Of a stretch of 9,207 nt of DNA, positions 1 through 7,259 are shown in pieces. Location: positions 8,110-17,316 of the forward strand of contig DDII01000081.1 of the NCBI GenBank assembly GCA_002338445.1, in the 5' to 3' direction. The position numbers and the translations under genes are program-made. Numbering within the stretch: the first letter of the stretch is position 1; the number at the start of each line of letters is the position of its first letter. The notes under the pieces were generated by a model. The model saw only the letters and a program-made list of their open reading frames with translations. It was not told the DNA's origin and did no database searches. Source of the DNA: Cellvibrionales bacterium UBA1854 (GTDB lineage Bacteria; Pseudomonadota; Gammaproteobacteria; Pseudomonadales; Porticoccaceae).

Positions 1-16
1 ACTGAGCTACCTGGGC
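1..16 (-). tRNA. 5' end of a tRNA, cut by the window edge (probably tRNA-Phe)
   Basis: Read on the minus strand from position 16 to 1, the bases are GCCCAGGTAGCTCAGT. This fits a 7-base acceptor strand (GCCCAGG), the TA at positions 8-9, a D-stem GCTC and the AGT that opens the D-loop. The rest of the tRNA, including the anticodon, lies outside the window. The Phe identity is inferred: this 5' end resembles gammaproteobacterial tRNA-Phe, and a tRNA-Phe gene sits downstream of yggX/mutY in Pseudomonas as I recall it. Other elongator tRNAs beginning with GCCC cannot be excluded. Confidence 0.7.
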
Positions 17-105
17 GTTGTATTAATGCTCATTTACCAAATTTTATATTTGCAGCGAGAACAGATTTTGATAACTTTAATTGGTTCGCTTTAAAGGCGA
101 AGTGT

Positions 106-134
106 ATTAAAACTTCTGACCTGATCTTCGTCAA
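106..134 (-). promoter_or_regulatory. Candidate sigma-70 promoter in the yggX-tRNA spacer
   Basis: On the minus strand, TTGACG (134-129) is followed after 17 bases by TTTAAT (111-106). The -35 box is one base from consensus and the spacing is ideal. It lies just downstream of the yggX stop and points toward the tRNA, about 90 bases before the mature tRNA 5' end, so the transcript would carry a leader. A small inverted repeat, TTCGC/GCGAA (85-89 and 97-101), sits within that leader. The assignment rests on motif match alone. Confidence 0.35.
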
Positions 135-140
135 GGATTA

Positions 141-410
141 TTAATTGTCAGGAACATAACCTTCAGCGCTGTCGTAATTTTCACCGGAGAGAAATTTCAG
201 CCGTTGCTCTGCTAGATAGGTGCGAGCGCTGTGGTCTAACATGTTGAGTCTTTTCTCATTAATAAGAGTCGTTTGGTGAGCAATCCAATCGTCCCAAGCT
301 ATTTGTGAGACCTCCTCAAACATTAGTTGTCCTTGGGGCCCTGGAAATGGCGGTTTCAACAGCCCCGCAAGTTCTTGTTTGTATTTTCTACAAAAAACTT
401 TTCTTGCCAT
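141..410 (-). CDS. yggX: Probable Fe(2+)-trafficking protein YggX
   Basis: This small (89 aa) soluble cytoplasmic protein belongs to the YggX family, usually about 90 aa. The family is linked to iron trafficking and to protecting Fe-S clusters from oxidative damage. Visible family features are the N-terminal segment MARKVFC with Cys7, a PFPGP.G segment near residues 22-26, the block W..WI..QT.LINEKRLNM (about residues 39-57), and a C-terminal EGYVP. The ATG start is preceded by a purine-rich GGGAGAG ribosome site. The gene lies 59 bases downstream of mutY on the same strand, the usual mutY-yggX pairing. MutY is itself an Fe-S enzyme, so a shared role in coping with oxidative stress is plausible. 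The biochemical role of the family is less settled than its identity. Confidence 0.95.
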   Translation of the reverse strand: MARKVFCRKYKQELAGLLKPPFPGPQGQLMFEEVSQIAWDDWIAHQTTLINEKRLNMLDHSARTYLAEQRLKFLSGENYDSAEGYVPDN

Positions 411-469
411 AATTCACTTCTCTCCCAGTAACGTCTGAATGTCATAAATATTGACTACATCATTGCACA

Positions 470-1516
470 CTAGTTGTTCAGTTGCTCCAATAAAGAAACC
501 ACCGGAGCGGGCATTCCCAATAAAACAGGCGTTTTTGGATTATACCAGCGTTCTCCACACGTTTTTCGGGTAGTTTGTCCCTTTAGTTCCTTCGCGTGAA
601 TTAAAACCGGCACATAGTCTAGGTGGTAATGGCTAAATGTGTGACGACTAGTTGCAAGAGTACGACTTTTAATGGACTTGAGACCCAATTCCCGTAATTC
701 CAAGTCAAGCTCCTGTATTTTACTAATTTGAGGAAATGCCCATAGACCTCCCCAGATGCCTTGTGATTTATTTTTCCGAAGTAGATATCCTAGTTTTTTA
801 TTATAAATCATCAGGAAATGTGTTTTTTTTACTGGCAGACTTGTTTTGGGTTTTTTCCCAGGATACTTTTGCTGTGTGCCACTCAAATATGCCTTGCAGC
901 CACTTGTTATTGGACAGAGATGACATTTTGGTTGAGAGATGCAAACAGTCGCGCCAAGATCCATCATTGCTTGACTAAAGGAGTCGGTATTTCGTAATGG
1001 AGTTAGTTCTTCTGAAATAGACCAGAGATTTTTTAACGGACGTGTGTGGCCCGGCCAGCCCTCTATTGCAGCAAAGCGCGATAGCACACGCTTGACGTTG
1101 CCATCTAATATTGCGCCCGGCTTTTTGAAGGCAATAGAGCGTATCGCTCCGGCAGTAGATCGTCCAATTCCTGGCAATGTGATGAGCGTGTCAATATCCG
1201 ATGGGAAACAACCACCGAGCTGATTAGCAACTATAAGAGCAGTCCGATGTAAATTCCTAGCCCGAGCATAGTATCCAAGTCCAGTCCAATAATGTAACAC
1301 CTCATCGATAGAGGCATTAGAGAGTTCTCTCACATCTGGGAAACGCCTCGTAAAGCGCTCAAAATAGGGGATGACAGTATTCACACGAGTCTGCTGAAGC
1401 ATGATTTCTGAAATCCACACAGAATACGCTGAAATATTTTTCTGCCAAGGCAAGTTATCTCGGCCTGATATACAGAACCATCTTAAAATAGCATTCTGGA
1501 ATTCTTGTGTTGTCAT
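470..1516 (-). CDS. mutY: A/G-specific adenine DNA glycosylase MutY
   Basis: This 348-aa enzyme removes adenine mispaired with 8-oxoguanine, as part of the GO repair system. The N-terminal glycosylase domain (about 1-215) has the helix-hairpin-helix LPGIGRSTAG at 114-123, catalytic Glu37 in WISEIMLQQT, and Asp138 in LDGNVKR, both numbered as in E. coli MutY. Four cysteines for the [4Fe-4S] cluster lie at 192, 198, 201 and 207. The first gap has five residues rather than the usual six, an unusual spacing. The C-terminal Nudix-like 8-oxoG recognition domain (about 230-345) contains GIWGGLWAFP (253-262) and the FSH loop (294-296). Length is normal. The ATG start lies 5 bases after the asmA-like stop with no strong ribosome site, which suggests translational coupling. 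yggX follows downstream. Confidence 0.97.
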   Translation of the reverse strand: MTTQEFQNAILRWFCISGRDNLPWQKNISAYSVWISEIMLQQTRVNTVIPYFERFTRRFPDVRELSNASIDEVLHYWTGLGYYARARNLHRTALIVANQLGGCFPSDIDTLITLPGIGRSTAGAIRSIAFKKPGAILDGNVKRVLSRFAAIEGWPGHTRPLKNLWSISEELTPLRNTDSFSQAMMDLGATVCISQPKCHLCPITSGCKAYLSGTQQKYPGKKPKTSLPVKKTHFLMIYNKKLGYLLRKNKSQGIWGGLWAFPQISKIQELDLELRELGLKSIKSRTLATSRHTFSHYHLDYVPVLIHAKELKGQTTRKTCGERWYNPKTPVLLGMPAPVVSLLEQLNN

Positions 1517-1521
1517 AAAAG

Positions 1522-3336
1522 TTATAAATCTGAAAGCTTCCTCAAGAGATCCGATAGCACTTTATTTTTTATCACTCCTCCTAACACATCGATGTCTGGA
1601 AAACATATTGGTGGACTCATCGCTGACATGTTACCTCTGCAGGTGAAAGGAATATCCTGACTATTCTTGCTGAGTTTGTTGAAACAGCTATCTTGTGCGT
1701 TAGATGGATCTTTGAGTCGAGCTTTTAACAGGAATTGATAGTCTCTAGACCGAATATCAACAGCACCATGCAAATGCAAATCTATGTTTTCTGTACCAGA
1801 AATTAGCTCTCTGACCATAAGACTACCTGATTGCACTTCCAACTCAGCGCTGAGATCTTGTAGAAGGGTTCCAGTAGGCCATTTTTTAGAGGACCGGGAT
1901 CCTCCAAGAAAAGTGACAGCCGAGCACAACGTCTGCTCCAAATTAATTTCAGAGTAAAGGGGCTGCATCACAGAAACCTCTCCACTACCAACCGCAGAAT
2001 TAAGAACATTTTCTAAATCGATACCACTAAATGCTATGTCAAGGTCCATACTCAAAGATCCACTTGTGTCCGATTTGCCTGCAATTGCAGGCAGCATGGA
2101 AGCGAGATTTATAGTATTGAGGTTTATTTTAAATTCAGACCTTGGAATATTTTTTTGTAAATTGATAAGACCTGTTAAGTCTGCGTAACCCCCGAATAAG
2201 TCTGCATTCAATGTATTCAGTTGAATGATTGATCCAAAGCTTGAAAAATTTGCGTACACATTGGAAATTTCAAATTCATCCATTCTGAGTTGCTCTAGAT
2301 CAATTTCTATTTGCGTTGCGCCCGGCCACATAATCAAAGGAGCAAGAGGAGAGAGTAATATTGAATACTGACCCTCTGTCATTTTTTGTTCTGTTCCCTC
2401 AACTTTCGGGAAGTAATTACCAAGGTTAAACGATTTCGCTGATAATAATATTTGAAGGTCCTGATTTAAGGCATCGCTAACCAAATTGAATCCCAGTGGT
2501 TGACCATCAATGATCAATGCTACGTCAAGGTGTGCCGTTTCGGAAGCTATGAAATCAAATTCGGCGGTCGCGCCGATGCTTCTTAATGACCTCTCTCCTC
2601 GCATTTTTGGTATTGAAAATTGTGGAAAATGAAGCTTCAGAATCTCTGTCAGACCCAATAAATTGATATTGCTAATTTCTAAGTTGCCAGTAATTGCGCC
2701 AGATACTCCATCGATTAGCGTTTGTCCCTCAATATTCCCTAGCTGACTTTCGATTTCAAAGTTCGGAATTTTTAATATTTGCGACGGGATGTCCAGGCCG
2801 AGGGAGGTAGTAATATTTAATTTAAGTCTTTCGAGAATGGTAATTTCTAGTTCTACCGGAAAAGTTTTCCCTCGCCCCGAAATATTGTCGACCTTCAACT
2901 GAATATGGGACAAGCTTAATTTTGACCAAGGCTTAGATTGGGTGTGCACCTTTGCGTTAACAAGATGCACGTTATCAATAACATCTATTGATGCAGGATC
3001 GGTGATCCATTGATTTGACTGGGTGCGGATGCTTGACCTCAGGAAGCTAAATAGTACCCCCCAGTCCGCGGTAAGAGACAATCTATCCGCACTGATGTAA
3101 CTTCCCTCGGAGAATTTCCATTCAATTAAGTTCATACCGAGGCCTAGATGAGGAAAGACCGTCACATCGATCTCGCCATCTATTTTTACCTGAAATCCAG
3201 AATCCACAGCAATTTTTTGAAGAGTTGGACGTAACTCGTTCGTATCGTAAGTAAGCTTAAAATACACAAGTACGAGAGTGAATAGGCTACCAATGATTAC
3301 CACCAATGAGACCACTAATTTAAAGAGTCGATACAA
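1522..3336 (-). CDS. AsmA family envelope protein
   Basis: This 604-aa protein has one N-terminal membrane segment (about residues 5-27, hydrophobic after MYRLFK) followed by a large, presumably periplasmic, beta-rich region. The N-terminus reads like AsmA: a single anchor, then a segment resembling 'N.L.P.L.....GF.V.I.G.I...V.P.LGL', and an AsmA C-terminal-type region around 430-560. Cysteines appear near the C-terminus (CFNKL, FTCRG, ICFPD) in a tail that resembles Pseudomonas AsmA-like proteins. Family members are inner-membrane proteins linked to outer-membrane assembly and lipid transport; the exact role of this one is not evident. The reading frame starts at TTG (3336-3334), preceded at a good distance by AAAGGA, so I accept TTG. 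It heads the asmA-mutY-yggX unit, divergent from hisB. Identity as AsmA family is firm, but symbol and orthology are not. Confidence 0.88.
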   Translation of the reverse strand: MYRLFKLVVSLVVIIGSLFTLVLVYFKLTYDTNELRPTLQKIAVDSGFQVKIDGEIDVTVFPHLGLGMNLIEWKFSEGSYISADRLSLTADWGVLFSFLRSSIRTQSNQWITDPASIDVIDNVHLVNAKVHTQSKPWSKLSLSHIQLKVDNISGRGKTFPVELEITILERLKLNITTSLGLDIPSQILKIPNFEIESQLGNIEGQTLIDGVSGAITGNLEISNINLLGLTEILKLHFPQFSIPKMRGERSLRSIGATAEFDFIASETAHLDVALIIDGQPLGFNLVSDALNQDLQILLSAKSFNLGNYFPKVEGTEQKMTEGQYSILLSPLAPLIMWPGATQIEIDLEQLRMDEFEISNVYANFSSFGSIIQLNTLNADLFGGYADLTGLINLQKNIPRSEFKINLNTINLASMLPAIAGKSDTSGSLSMDLDIAFSGIDLENVLNSAVGSGEVSVMQPLYSEINLEQTLCSAVTFLGGSRSSKKWPTGTLLQDLSAELEVQSGSLMVRELISGTENIDLHLHGAVDIRSRDYQFLLKARLKDPSNAQDSCFNKLSKNSQDIPFTCRGNMSAMSPPICFPDIDVLGGVIKNKVLSDLLRKLSDL

Positions 3337-3558
3337 AAAAATTGTCCTTTACAACGGGTGATCTTTTAAATATGAGTAGTGCGCTCTGTTATTTCCCTAA
3401 ATGTTACGCATTTACCATCAATATTTTTAGGATAGCTGAATTAGTTGAAAATAACACATTAATGTTTGAAGCGAGGCATATTCTTATTGCAGGTTTTTTT
3501 CAGTATACTCGGATAGTATTTTAATTAATCAATTTGTGGCTAACTTTTGGAGAGAGTC
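3337..3558. other. Divergent intergenic region, asmA-like / hisB
   Basis: This 222-base AT-rich spacer separates two divergent units and must hold both promoters. A candidate hisB promoter is listed separately. On the asmA side I see only the ribosome site AAAGGA just before the TTG start and no convincing -35/-10 pair. I see no tRNA-like structure, no his-type leader peptide with a histidine run, and no attenuator hairpin. Confidence 0.6.
3481..3509 (+). promoter_or_regulatory. Candidate hisB promoter
   Basis: The -10 box TATACT (3504-3509) matches five of six consensus bases. Seventeen bases upstream is TTCTTA (3481-3486), a weak -35. The -10 box ends about 50 bases before the hisB ATG, a normal leader length. 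There is no room for a long attenuation leader after it. The prediction is from motif and position only. Confidence 0.4.
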
Positions 3559-4152
3559 ATGTCTGATCGTAAAGTGAAGGTGTCGCGCGAAACTTTGGAG
3601 TCACAGATATCTGTGACAATAAATCTTGATGGAGAGGGACGAGGCAACTTCGACACTCCAGTCGCTTTTTTAAACCATATGCTTGATCAAGTTGCGCGAC
3701 ACGGCCTTCTCGATGTAGACATCAAAGCTTGCGGTGATACTCATGTAGATGATCATCACACTGTAGAGGATATTGGGATTACTTTTGGTATGGCTCTTGC
3801 AAAAGTTGTGAAAGATAAAGTGGGCTTAGTTCGGTATGGCTGCGCTTACGTGCCTCTCGATGAATCCCTATCTCGGGTGGTATTAGATTTTTCCGGTCGT
3901 CCTGGACTGGTTATGAATGCAGATTTCGTTCGTGGCCGTGTGGGTGACTTTGAAGTTGATTTAGTGAGAGAATTTTTTCAAGGAGTGGTAAACCATTCAC
4001 TGATAACATTACACATCGATAATCTTCGTGGCGCAAATGCACACCATCAGGTAGAAACAATTTTCAAAGCGTTTGGACGAGCGCTCCGAATGGCGGCTAC
4101 TATTGATCACCGAATTCCTGATCTTTTACCCTCTACCAAAGGTATTCTTTAG
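3559..4152 (+). CDS. hisB: Imidazoleglycerol-phosphate dehydratase HisB
   Basis: HisB dehydrates imidazole glycerol phosphate to imidazole acetol phosphate in histidine biosynthesis. This is the monofunctional form (197 aa, the usual length), without the N-terminal histidinol-phosphatase domain found in E. coli. The metal-binding signatures are present: FLNHML (His40), DDHHTVEDIG (64-73, with His66, His67 and Glu70) and NAHHQVETIFKAFGRAL (160-176, with His162, His163 and Glu166). The conserved DESLSR...DFSGRP lies at 101-115. The frame is open from a TTG at 3547, but I place the start at ATG 3559: GGAGAG (3549-3554) precedes it closely and the resulting MSDRK N-terminus fits the family, whereas the TTG would place the ribosome site inside the gene. 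hisH follows after 36 bases. Confidence 0.98.
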   Translation: MSDRKVKVSRETLESQISVTINLDGEGRGNFDTPVAFLNHMLDQVARHGLLDVDIKACGDTHVDDHHTVEDIGITFGMALAKVVKDKVGLVRYGCAYVPLDESLSRVVLDFSGRPGLVMNADFVRGRVGDFEVDLVREFFQGVVNHSLITLHIDNLRGANAHHQVETIFKAFGRALRMAATIDHRIPDLLPSTKGIL

Positions 4153-4188
4153 CTTTGTATTTCATTTTCAACAAAAATAGCGTGACTT

Positions 4189-4833
4189 ATGAGAAATAAA
4201 TCTTTGAATATTGTAGTAATTGATTATGGAATGGGTAATTTGCATTCCGTGTCAAAGGCTCTGCAGCGGGTTTGTCCAGAGGCAAGGGTGACAATCACCT
4301 CAGATGCTCAAATAATAAACACCGCTGACCGGGTTGTTTTTCCAGGGGTGGGAGCGATTGGCGATTGCATGACAGAGATTATTCGACTCGAGTTAGATGA
4401 TGCTTTGGGAGGGGCGATTCGAAGTAAGCCAGTTCTAGCAATTTGCGTGGGAATGCAAGCACTTATGACACATAGTGAGGAGAGTGGGGGTGTCGAGTGT
4501 TTGGGATACTTGTCAGGAAATGTCAGACGTTTTCGTGGTGGAATCGTCAAAGGAACGCGATTAAAGGTGCCGCATATGGGTTGGAACGAGGTGTATCAAA
4601 CCAAGCCTCATGCGTTGTGGAGAGGAATAGAGCAGAATGCAAGGATGTATTTTGTTCACAGCTACTACGTAGAGGTAGAGAGTGACGTCCTTAATGCTGG
4701 GACTTGCAACTATGGAGTTCCGTTTTCGGCAGCTATAGAGTGTGAAAATTTATTTGCGGTGCAGTTCCATCCCGAGAAGAGTGCTGGAAATGGCTTACAA
4801 ATGTTAGAGAACTTTACGCAGTGGAGCATTTAG
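4189..4833 (+). CDS. hisH: Imidazole glycerol phosphate synthase, glutaminase subunit HisH
   Basis: HisH is the class I glutamine amidotransferase that supplies ammonia to the cyclase HisF, forming imidazole glycerol phosphate and AICAR from PRFAR. The 214-aa protein has the N-terminal VVIDYGMGNLHSV, the oxyanion-side FPGVGAIGDCM (51-61), the nucleophile Cys86 in AICVGMQAL, and the His194/Glu196 pair in VQFHPEKS. PHMGWNEV (128-135) and YFVHSYYVE are also typical. All catalytic residues are intact. It follows hisB on the same strand as part of one operon. The obligate partner HisF, and HisA, usually follow hisH directly but are not in this window: a convergent gene begins only 27 bases after the stop. 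The start ATG has a weak ribosome site, so some translational dependence on hisB is likely. Confidence 0.98.
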   Translation: MRNKSLNIVVIDYGMGNLHSVSKALQRVCPEARVTITSDAQIINTADRVVFPGVGAIGDCMTEIIRLELDDALGGAIRSKPVLAICVGMQALMTHSEESGGVECLGYLSGNVRRFRGGIVKGTRLKVPHMGWNEVYQTKPHALWRGIEQNARMYFVHSYYVEVESDVLNAGTCNYGVPFSAAIECENLFAVQFHPEKSAGNGLQMLENFTQWSI

Positions 4834-4866
4834 CAAAAAGCTAGGCTAAGGATTAGACACCTAGCT
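4834..4866 (-). terminator. Rho-independent terminator of selD-selU, between convergent units
   Basis: An inverted repeat AGCTAGG (4839-4845) / CCTAGCT (4860-4866) gives a 7-bp stem with a 14-base loop. Read on the minus strand, the stem is followed at once by TTTTT, the shape of an intrinsic terminator for selU. The 5' arm on that strand includes the selU TAG stop codon. Read on the plus strand, no T-run follows, so it would be at best a weak barrier to hisH transcripts. Confidence 0.6.
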
Positions 4867-5979
4867 GCCGTTTATCGAAAAATTTATCCACTCTTGAACG
4901 GCGTTAAAATCTCCGTAGAACGCGACCTTATCTCTTTTAAGATTAAGCTGATAATTATACATGGGATCGTAGTACTCCCTTAATATGGCAGCAAGCCATG
5001 CTCTATGATCAAGATAGTTATTACTATCCTGAGTCACAAGAGCATGATCGATAAGATTCGAAATTTTTTTTGTTCTTTGACCACCTAAGCGTTTCGTTAT
5101 TCGATGCAGACTATCTTTTAAATAGGAACCAAATCGGTAGTCTCCGTCATCTGGATATTTGGTCAATGTATGGCGATGGCGATCAATTACATACTCATGT
5201 AATAGGCTGGAGACACGATCTTCAAACGATTTCTTGATAATTACTATTGGACTTGTATTCATTTTGTCAAATAGGGTTGGGGGTATTTGTCGAGACCCAA
5301 TCAATCTACTTTCGTTCTCAAAAATAATAGGCAAGTCTGGATTTAAATCCACTAAATTAAGTAGATGAAGTAGAATACAATTCTCAAAATTTAATTGACT
5401 AGGTTGTTCCTCGAAAGAACGACCGAAGCTAGAGCCTTTGTGATTTGCGGCATGCTCTAAATTTATTGCTCTAACAAAATAATTGAGCATTTTCGTTTTA
5501 CCGGTACCAGTCATACCGCCCAAAATTATTATGGACCCGGTTTTGATGAACTGATGGAGGGTGTCAAGTAAACAATTACGCATTGCCTTAAAACCTCCAG
5601 CGACTCGGGAACAAGAGTATCCAGCGTTATGAATCCAATCTTGAGCAATTTTTGAGCGCATACCACCGCGAGCACAAAATAAAATAGAATTCTGGTCCCT
5701 TATCAGTTGTTCGCACCATGCTTTGATGCGTTGCTCACGAGTCTTACCGCTTACTATTTGGTAACCGAGATTGATTGCTGATTGCTGTCCTGCATGACGA
5801 AAGCAAATTCCCACCTCTTCCCGCTCGTTGTCTTCAAGCAGCGGGATATTTATGCTCTTCGGAATCGTCCCATGTGCGAATTCAATGGGAGCTCTCACGT
5901 CAATCATTGTGGAGCCTGATAACAATACCGACCGAATATCGGGTACTACAGCTCCTGTCTTTATCAAAGGGGTATTCAT
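4861..5979 (-). CDS. selU: tRNA 2-selenouridine synthase (SelU/MnmH)
   Basis: This 372-aa enzyme replaces the sulfur of 2-thiouridine at the tRNA wobble position 34 with selenium, using selenophosphate and passing through a geranylated intermediate. The N-terminal rhodanese domain (about 15-140) has MIDVRAPIEFAHGTIP (25-40) and the catalytic Cys102 in FCARGGMRS. The C-terminal P-loop domain begins with the Walker A GMTGTGKT (155-162), followed by the family block NHKGSSFG and a FENESRLIG segment. Length and motifs are normal. The start ATG directly abuts the TAA stop of selD, with no base between and only a weak ribosome site, so translation is probably coupled to selD. Its substrate supplier is therefore made from the same message. 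Confidence 0.96.
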   Translation of the reverse strand: MNTPLIKTGAVVPDIRSVLLSGSTMIDVRAPIEFAHGTIPKSINIPLLEDNEREEVGICFRHAGQQSAINLGYQIVSGKTREQRIKAWCEQLIRDQNSILFCARGGMRSKIAQDWIHNAGYSCSRVAGGFKAMRNCLLDTLHQFIKTGSIIILGGMTGTGKTKMLNYFVRAINLEHAANHKGSSFGRSFEEQPSQLNFENCILLHLLNLVDLNPDLPIIFENESRLIGSRQIPPTLFDKMNTSPIVIIKKSFEDRVSSLLHEYVIDRHRHTLTKYPDDGDYRFGSYLKDSLHRITKRLGGQRTKKISNLIDHALVTQDSNNYLDHRAWLAAILREYYDPMYNYQLNLKRDKVAFYGDFNAVQEWINFSINGS

Positions 5980-7026
5980 TTAGCCACTAATATGAATTTG
6001 GGGTTGATCCACTTTATTTGGCATGATTGATCCGATTGGGTGAAACAAACAATCGTGCGTTTTTAAAATTTTTTCGACGATGGCCTGTCGTTCAGGTTGG
6101 ACGGTTATAAGAAGACCCCCACTAGTTTGGGGATCGCAAAATATTTTTTTATCATACACACTTGCACCAACGATGTCATTTTTGCAACTTTCCCAGTTTC
6201 GAATACTGCCACCAGAGACTGCGCCCTTATTACAGTAATCATAAAGGTACGCATCAAGAATTGGTACCAAAGAGCGGTCCACCGTGGCGGATACGTTGCT
6301 TGCTCTGCATATCTCTAGTAAGTGGCCCAGAAGACCAAAACCGGTAACATCTGTCATAGCATTCACTTCCGGGAGGGTGGCAAGACTAATGCCTACTTTA
6401 TTCAGTTTAAGCATACTGGTTTCTGCAAGTTCGGCATGCTGAGGTAATAATATTCCTCTCTTTCTGGCTGTAGTAAGAATGCCCACACCTAAAGGTTTGG
6501 TCAAAAAAAGTGTGTCACCAACTTGTGCAGTACTATTCTGCTTCAGATTGGATATAGGTACTATTCCAGTTGCGGCAAGTCCGAAAATAGGTTCCGGGGA
6601 GTCAATCGAATGACCTCCCGCTAAATGAATTCCAGCATCATGGCAAGTTTTTCGTCCACCCTCAATAACAAGTTGACCAGCAGAAAGAGGGAGCTTGTCA
6701 ATAGGCCACCCGAAAATCGCGATGGCTACCGATGGAGTTCCTCCCATCGCGTATATATCACTTAAAGCATTCGTCGCCGCTATCCGTCCAAAGCAAAACG
6801 GGTCATCAACAATAGGCATAAAAAAATCGGTTGTGCTTATAATAGCTCGACCATCTGAGAGGTCGTAAACAGCAGCGTCATCTCGATGTTGGTTACCGAC
6901 CAATAAGTTACCCTGTGGAGGGCTCCCAAGGTTAGACTCCAACAGTCTTGAGAGATTATCGGGACTAATTTTACACCCGCAACCCGCACCATGACTGTAC
7001 TGTGTTAGTTTCATATTTTCCTGCAT
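5980..7026 (-). CDS. selD: Selenide, water dikinase (selenophosphate synthase) SelD
   Basis: SelD makes selenophosphate from selenide and ATP, the selenium donor for selenouridine and selenocysteine. The 348-aa protein has the glycine-rich N-terminal loop SHGAGCGCK with catalytic Cys16 and Lys19 (Cys17 and Lys20 in E. coli), so this is the cysteine form, not a selenoprotein. Metal/ATP-binding acidic residues are in HRDDAAVY (47-54), STTDFF (64-69), NALSDIYAMGG (86-96) and AMTDVTGFGLLGH. The ATG at 7026 is preceded by GAGGG nine bases upstream; an in-frame ATG four codons later is a less likely start. selU is joined end to end downstream. No selA, selB or selC is in the window, so only the tRNA-modification use of selenium is supported here. 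Confidence 0.97.
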   Translation of the reverse strand: MQENMKLTQYSHGAGCGCKISPDNLSRLLESNLGSPPQGNLLVGNQHRDDAAVYDLSDGRAIISTTDFFMPIVDDPFCFGRIAATNALSDIYAMGGTPSVAIAIFGWPIDKLPLSAGQLVIEGGRKTCHDAGIHLAGGHSIDSPEPIFGLAATGIVPISNLKQNSTAQVGDTLFLTKPLGVGILTTARKRGILLPQHAELAETSMLKLNKVGISLATLPEVNAMTDVTGFGLLGHLLEICRASNVSATVDRSLVPILDAYLYDYCNKGAVSGGSIRNWESCKNDIVGASVYDKKIFCDPQTSGGLLITVQPERQAIVEKILKTHDCLFHPIGSIMPNKVDQPQIHISG

Positions 7027-7259
7027 AATTTAACACCCTCTCGTTTTTTGATTTTAAATAGAATTGTATGTATGGCTTCGAAAGCCGGTAATCAGATGAA
7101 ACACTAATATACCAAACATAGGTTTCAAACATAATCAGGCCCGTGAGAGAGAAAAGAGGATTTCTCTGAGGTACCCCAAGGATAGCCAAAGGATTATTTC
7201 AGCTTTTGTGGCCGAAAAGACGAGACTTGATGAAAATTATTATCCCAACGGAGCGGATT
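7027..7259. other. Intergenic region upstream of selD
   Basis: This 233-base non-coding stretch lies between the selD start and the mutase remnant. It contains the candidate selD promoter and a perfect 7-bp inverted repeat AGAGAAA/TTTCTCT (7148-7154 and 7161-7167, six-base loop) with no T-run on the plus strand. I see no convincing coding remnant, tRNA or insertion-sequence end here. Short frames in it have no recognisable content. Confidence 0.5.
7106..7134 (-). promoter_or_regulatory. Candidate selD-selU promoter
   Basis: On the minus strand, TATATT (7111-7106) is preceded by TGG, giving an extended -10 of the TGnTATAAT type. The hexamer 17 bases upstream (TTATGT, 7134-7129) is a poor -35, which an extended -10 could tolerate. 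The box lies about 80 bases before the selD ATG. Between it and the gene is a small palindromic hairpin, GGCTT/AAGCC (7074-7086). The prediction is from motif only. Confidence 0.35.

Noticed and set aside
85..101. Inverted repeat TTCGC/GCGAA after yggX as its terminator
   Set aside because: The stem is only five to seven pairs with a G-U, and no T-run follows on the minus strand, so it is not a convincing intrinsic terminator.
3342..3524. Open frame of 60 codons upstream of hisB as a leader peptide
   Set aside because: It has no histidine run and no attenuator hairpin, overlaps the candidate hisB promoter, and its composition is that of AT-rich spacer.
3547..3558. TTG at 3547 as the hisB start
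   Set aside because: The Shine-Dalgarno-like GGAGAG lies downstream of it and serves the ATG at 3559, which gives the usual family length.
6971..7189. Open frame of 72 codons on the minus strand overlapping the selD start
   Set aside because: It overlaps the well-supported selD N-terminus in another frame, has no family-like content and no ribosome site that I can see.
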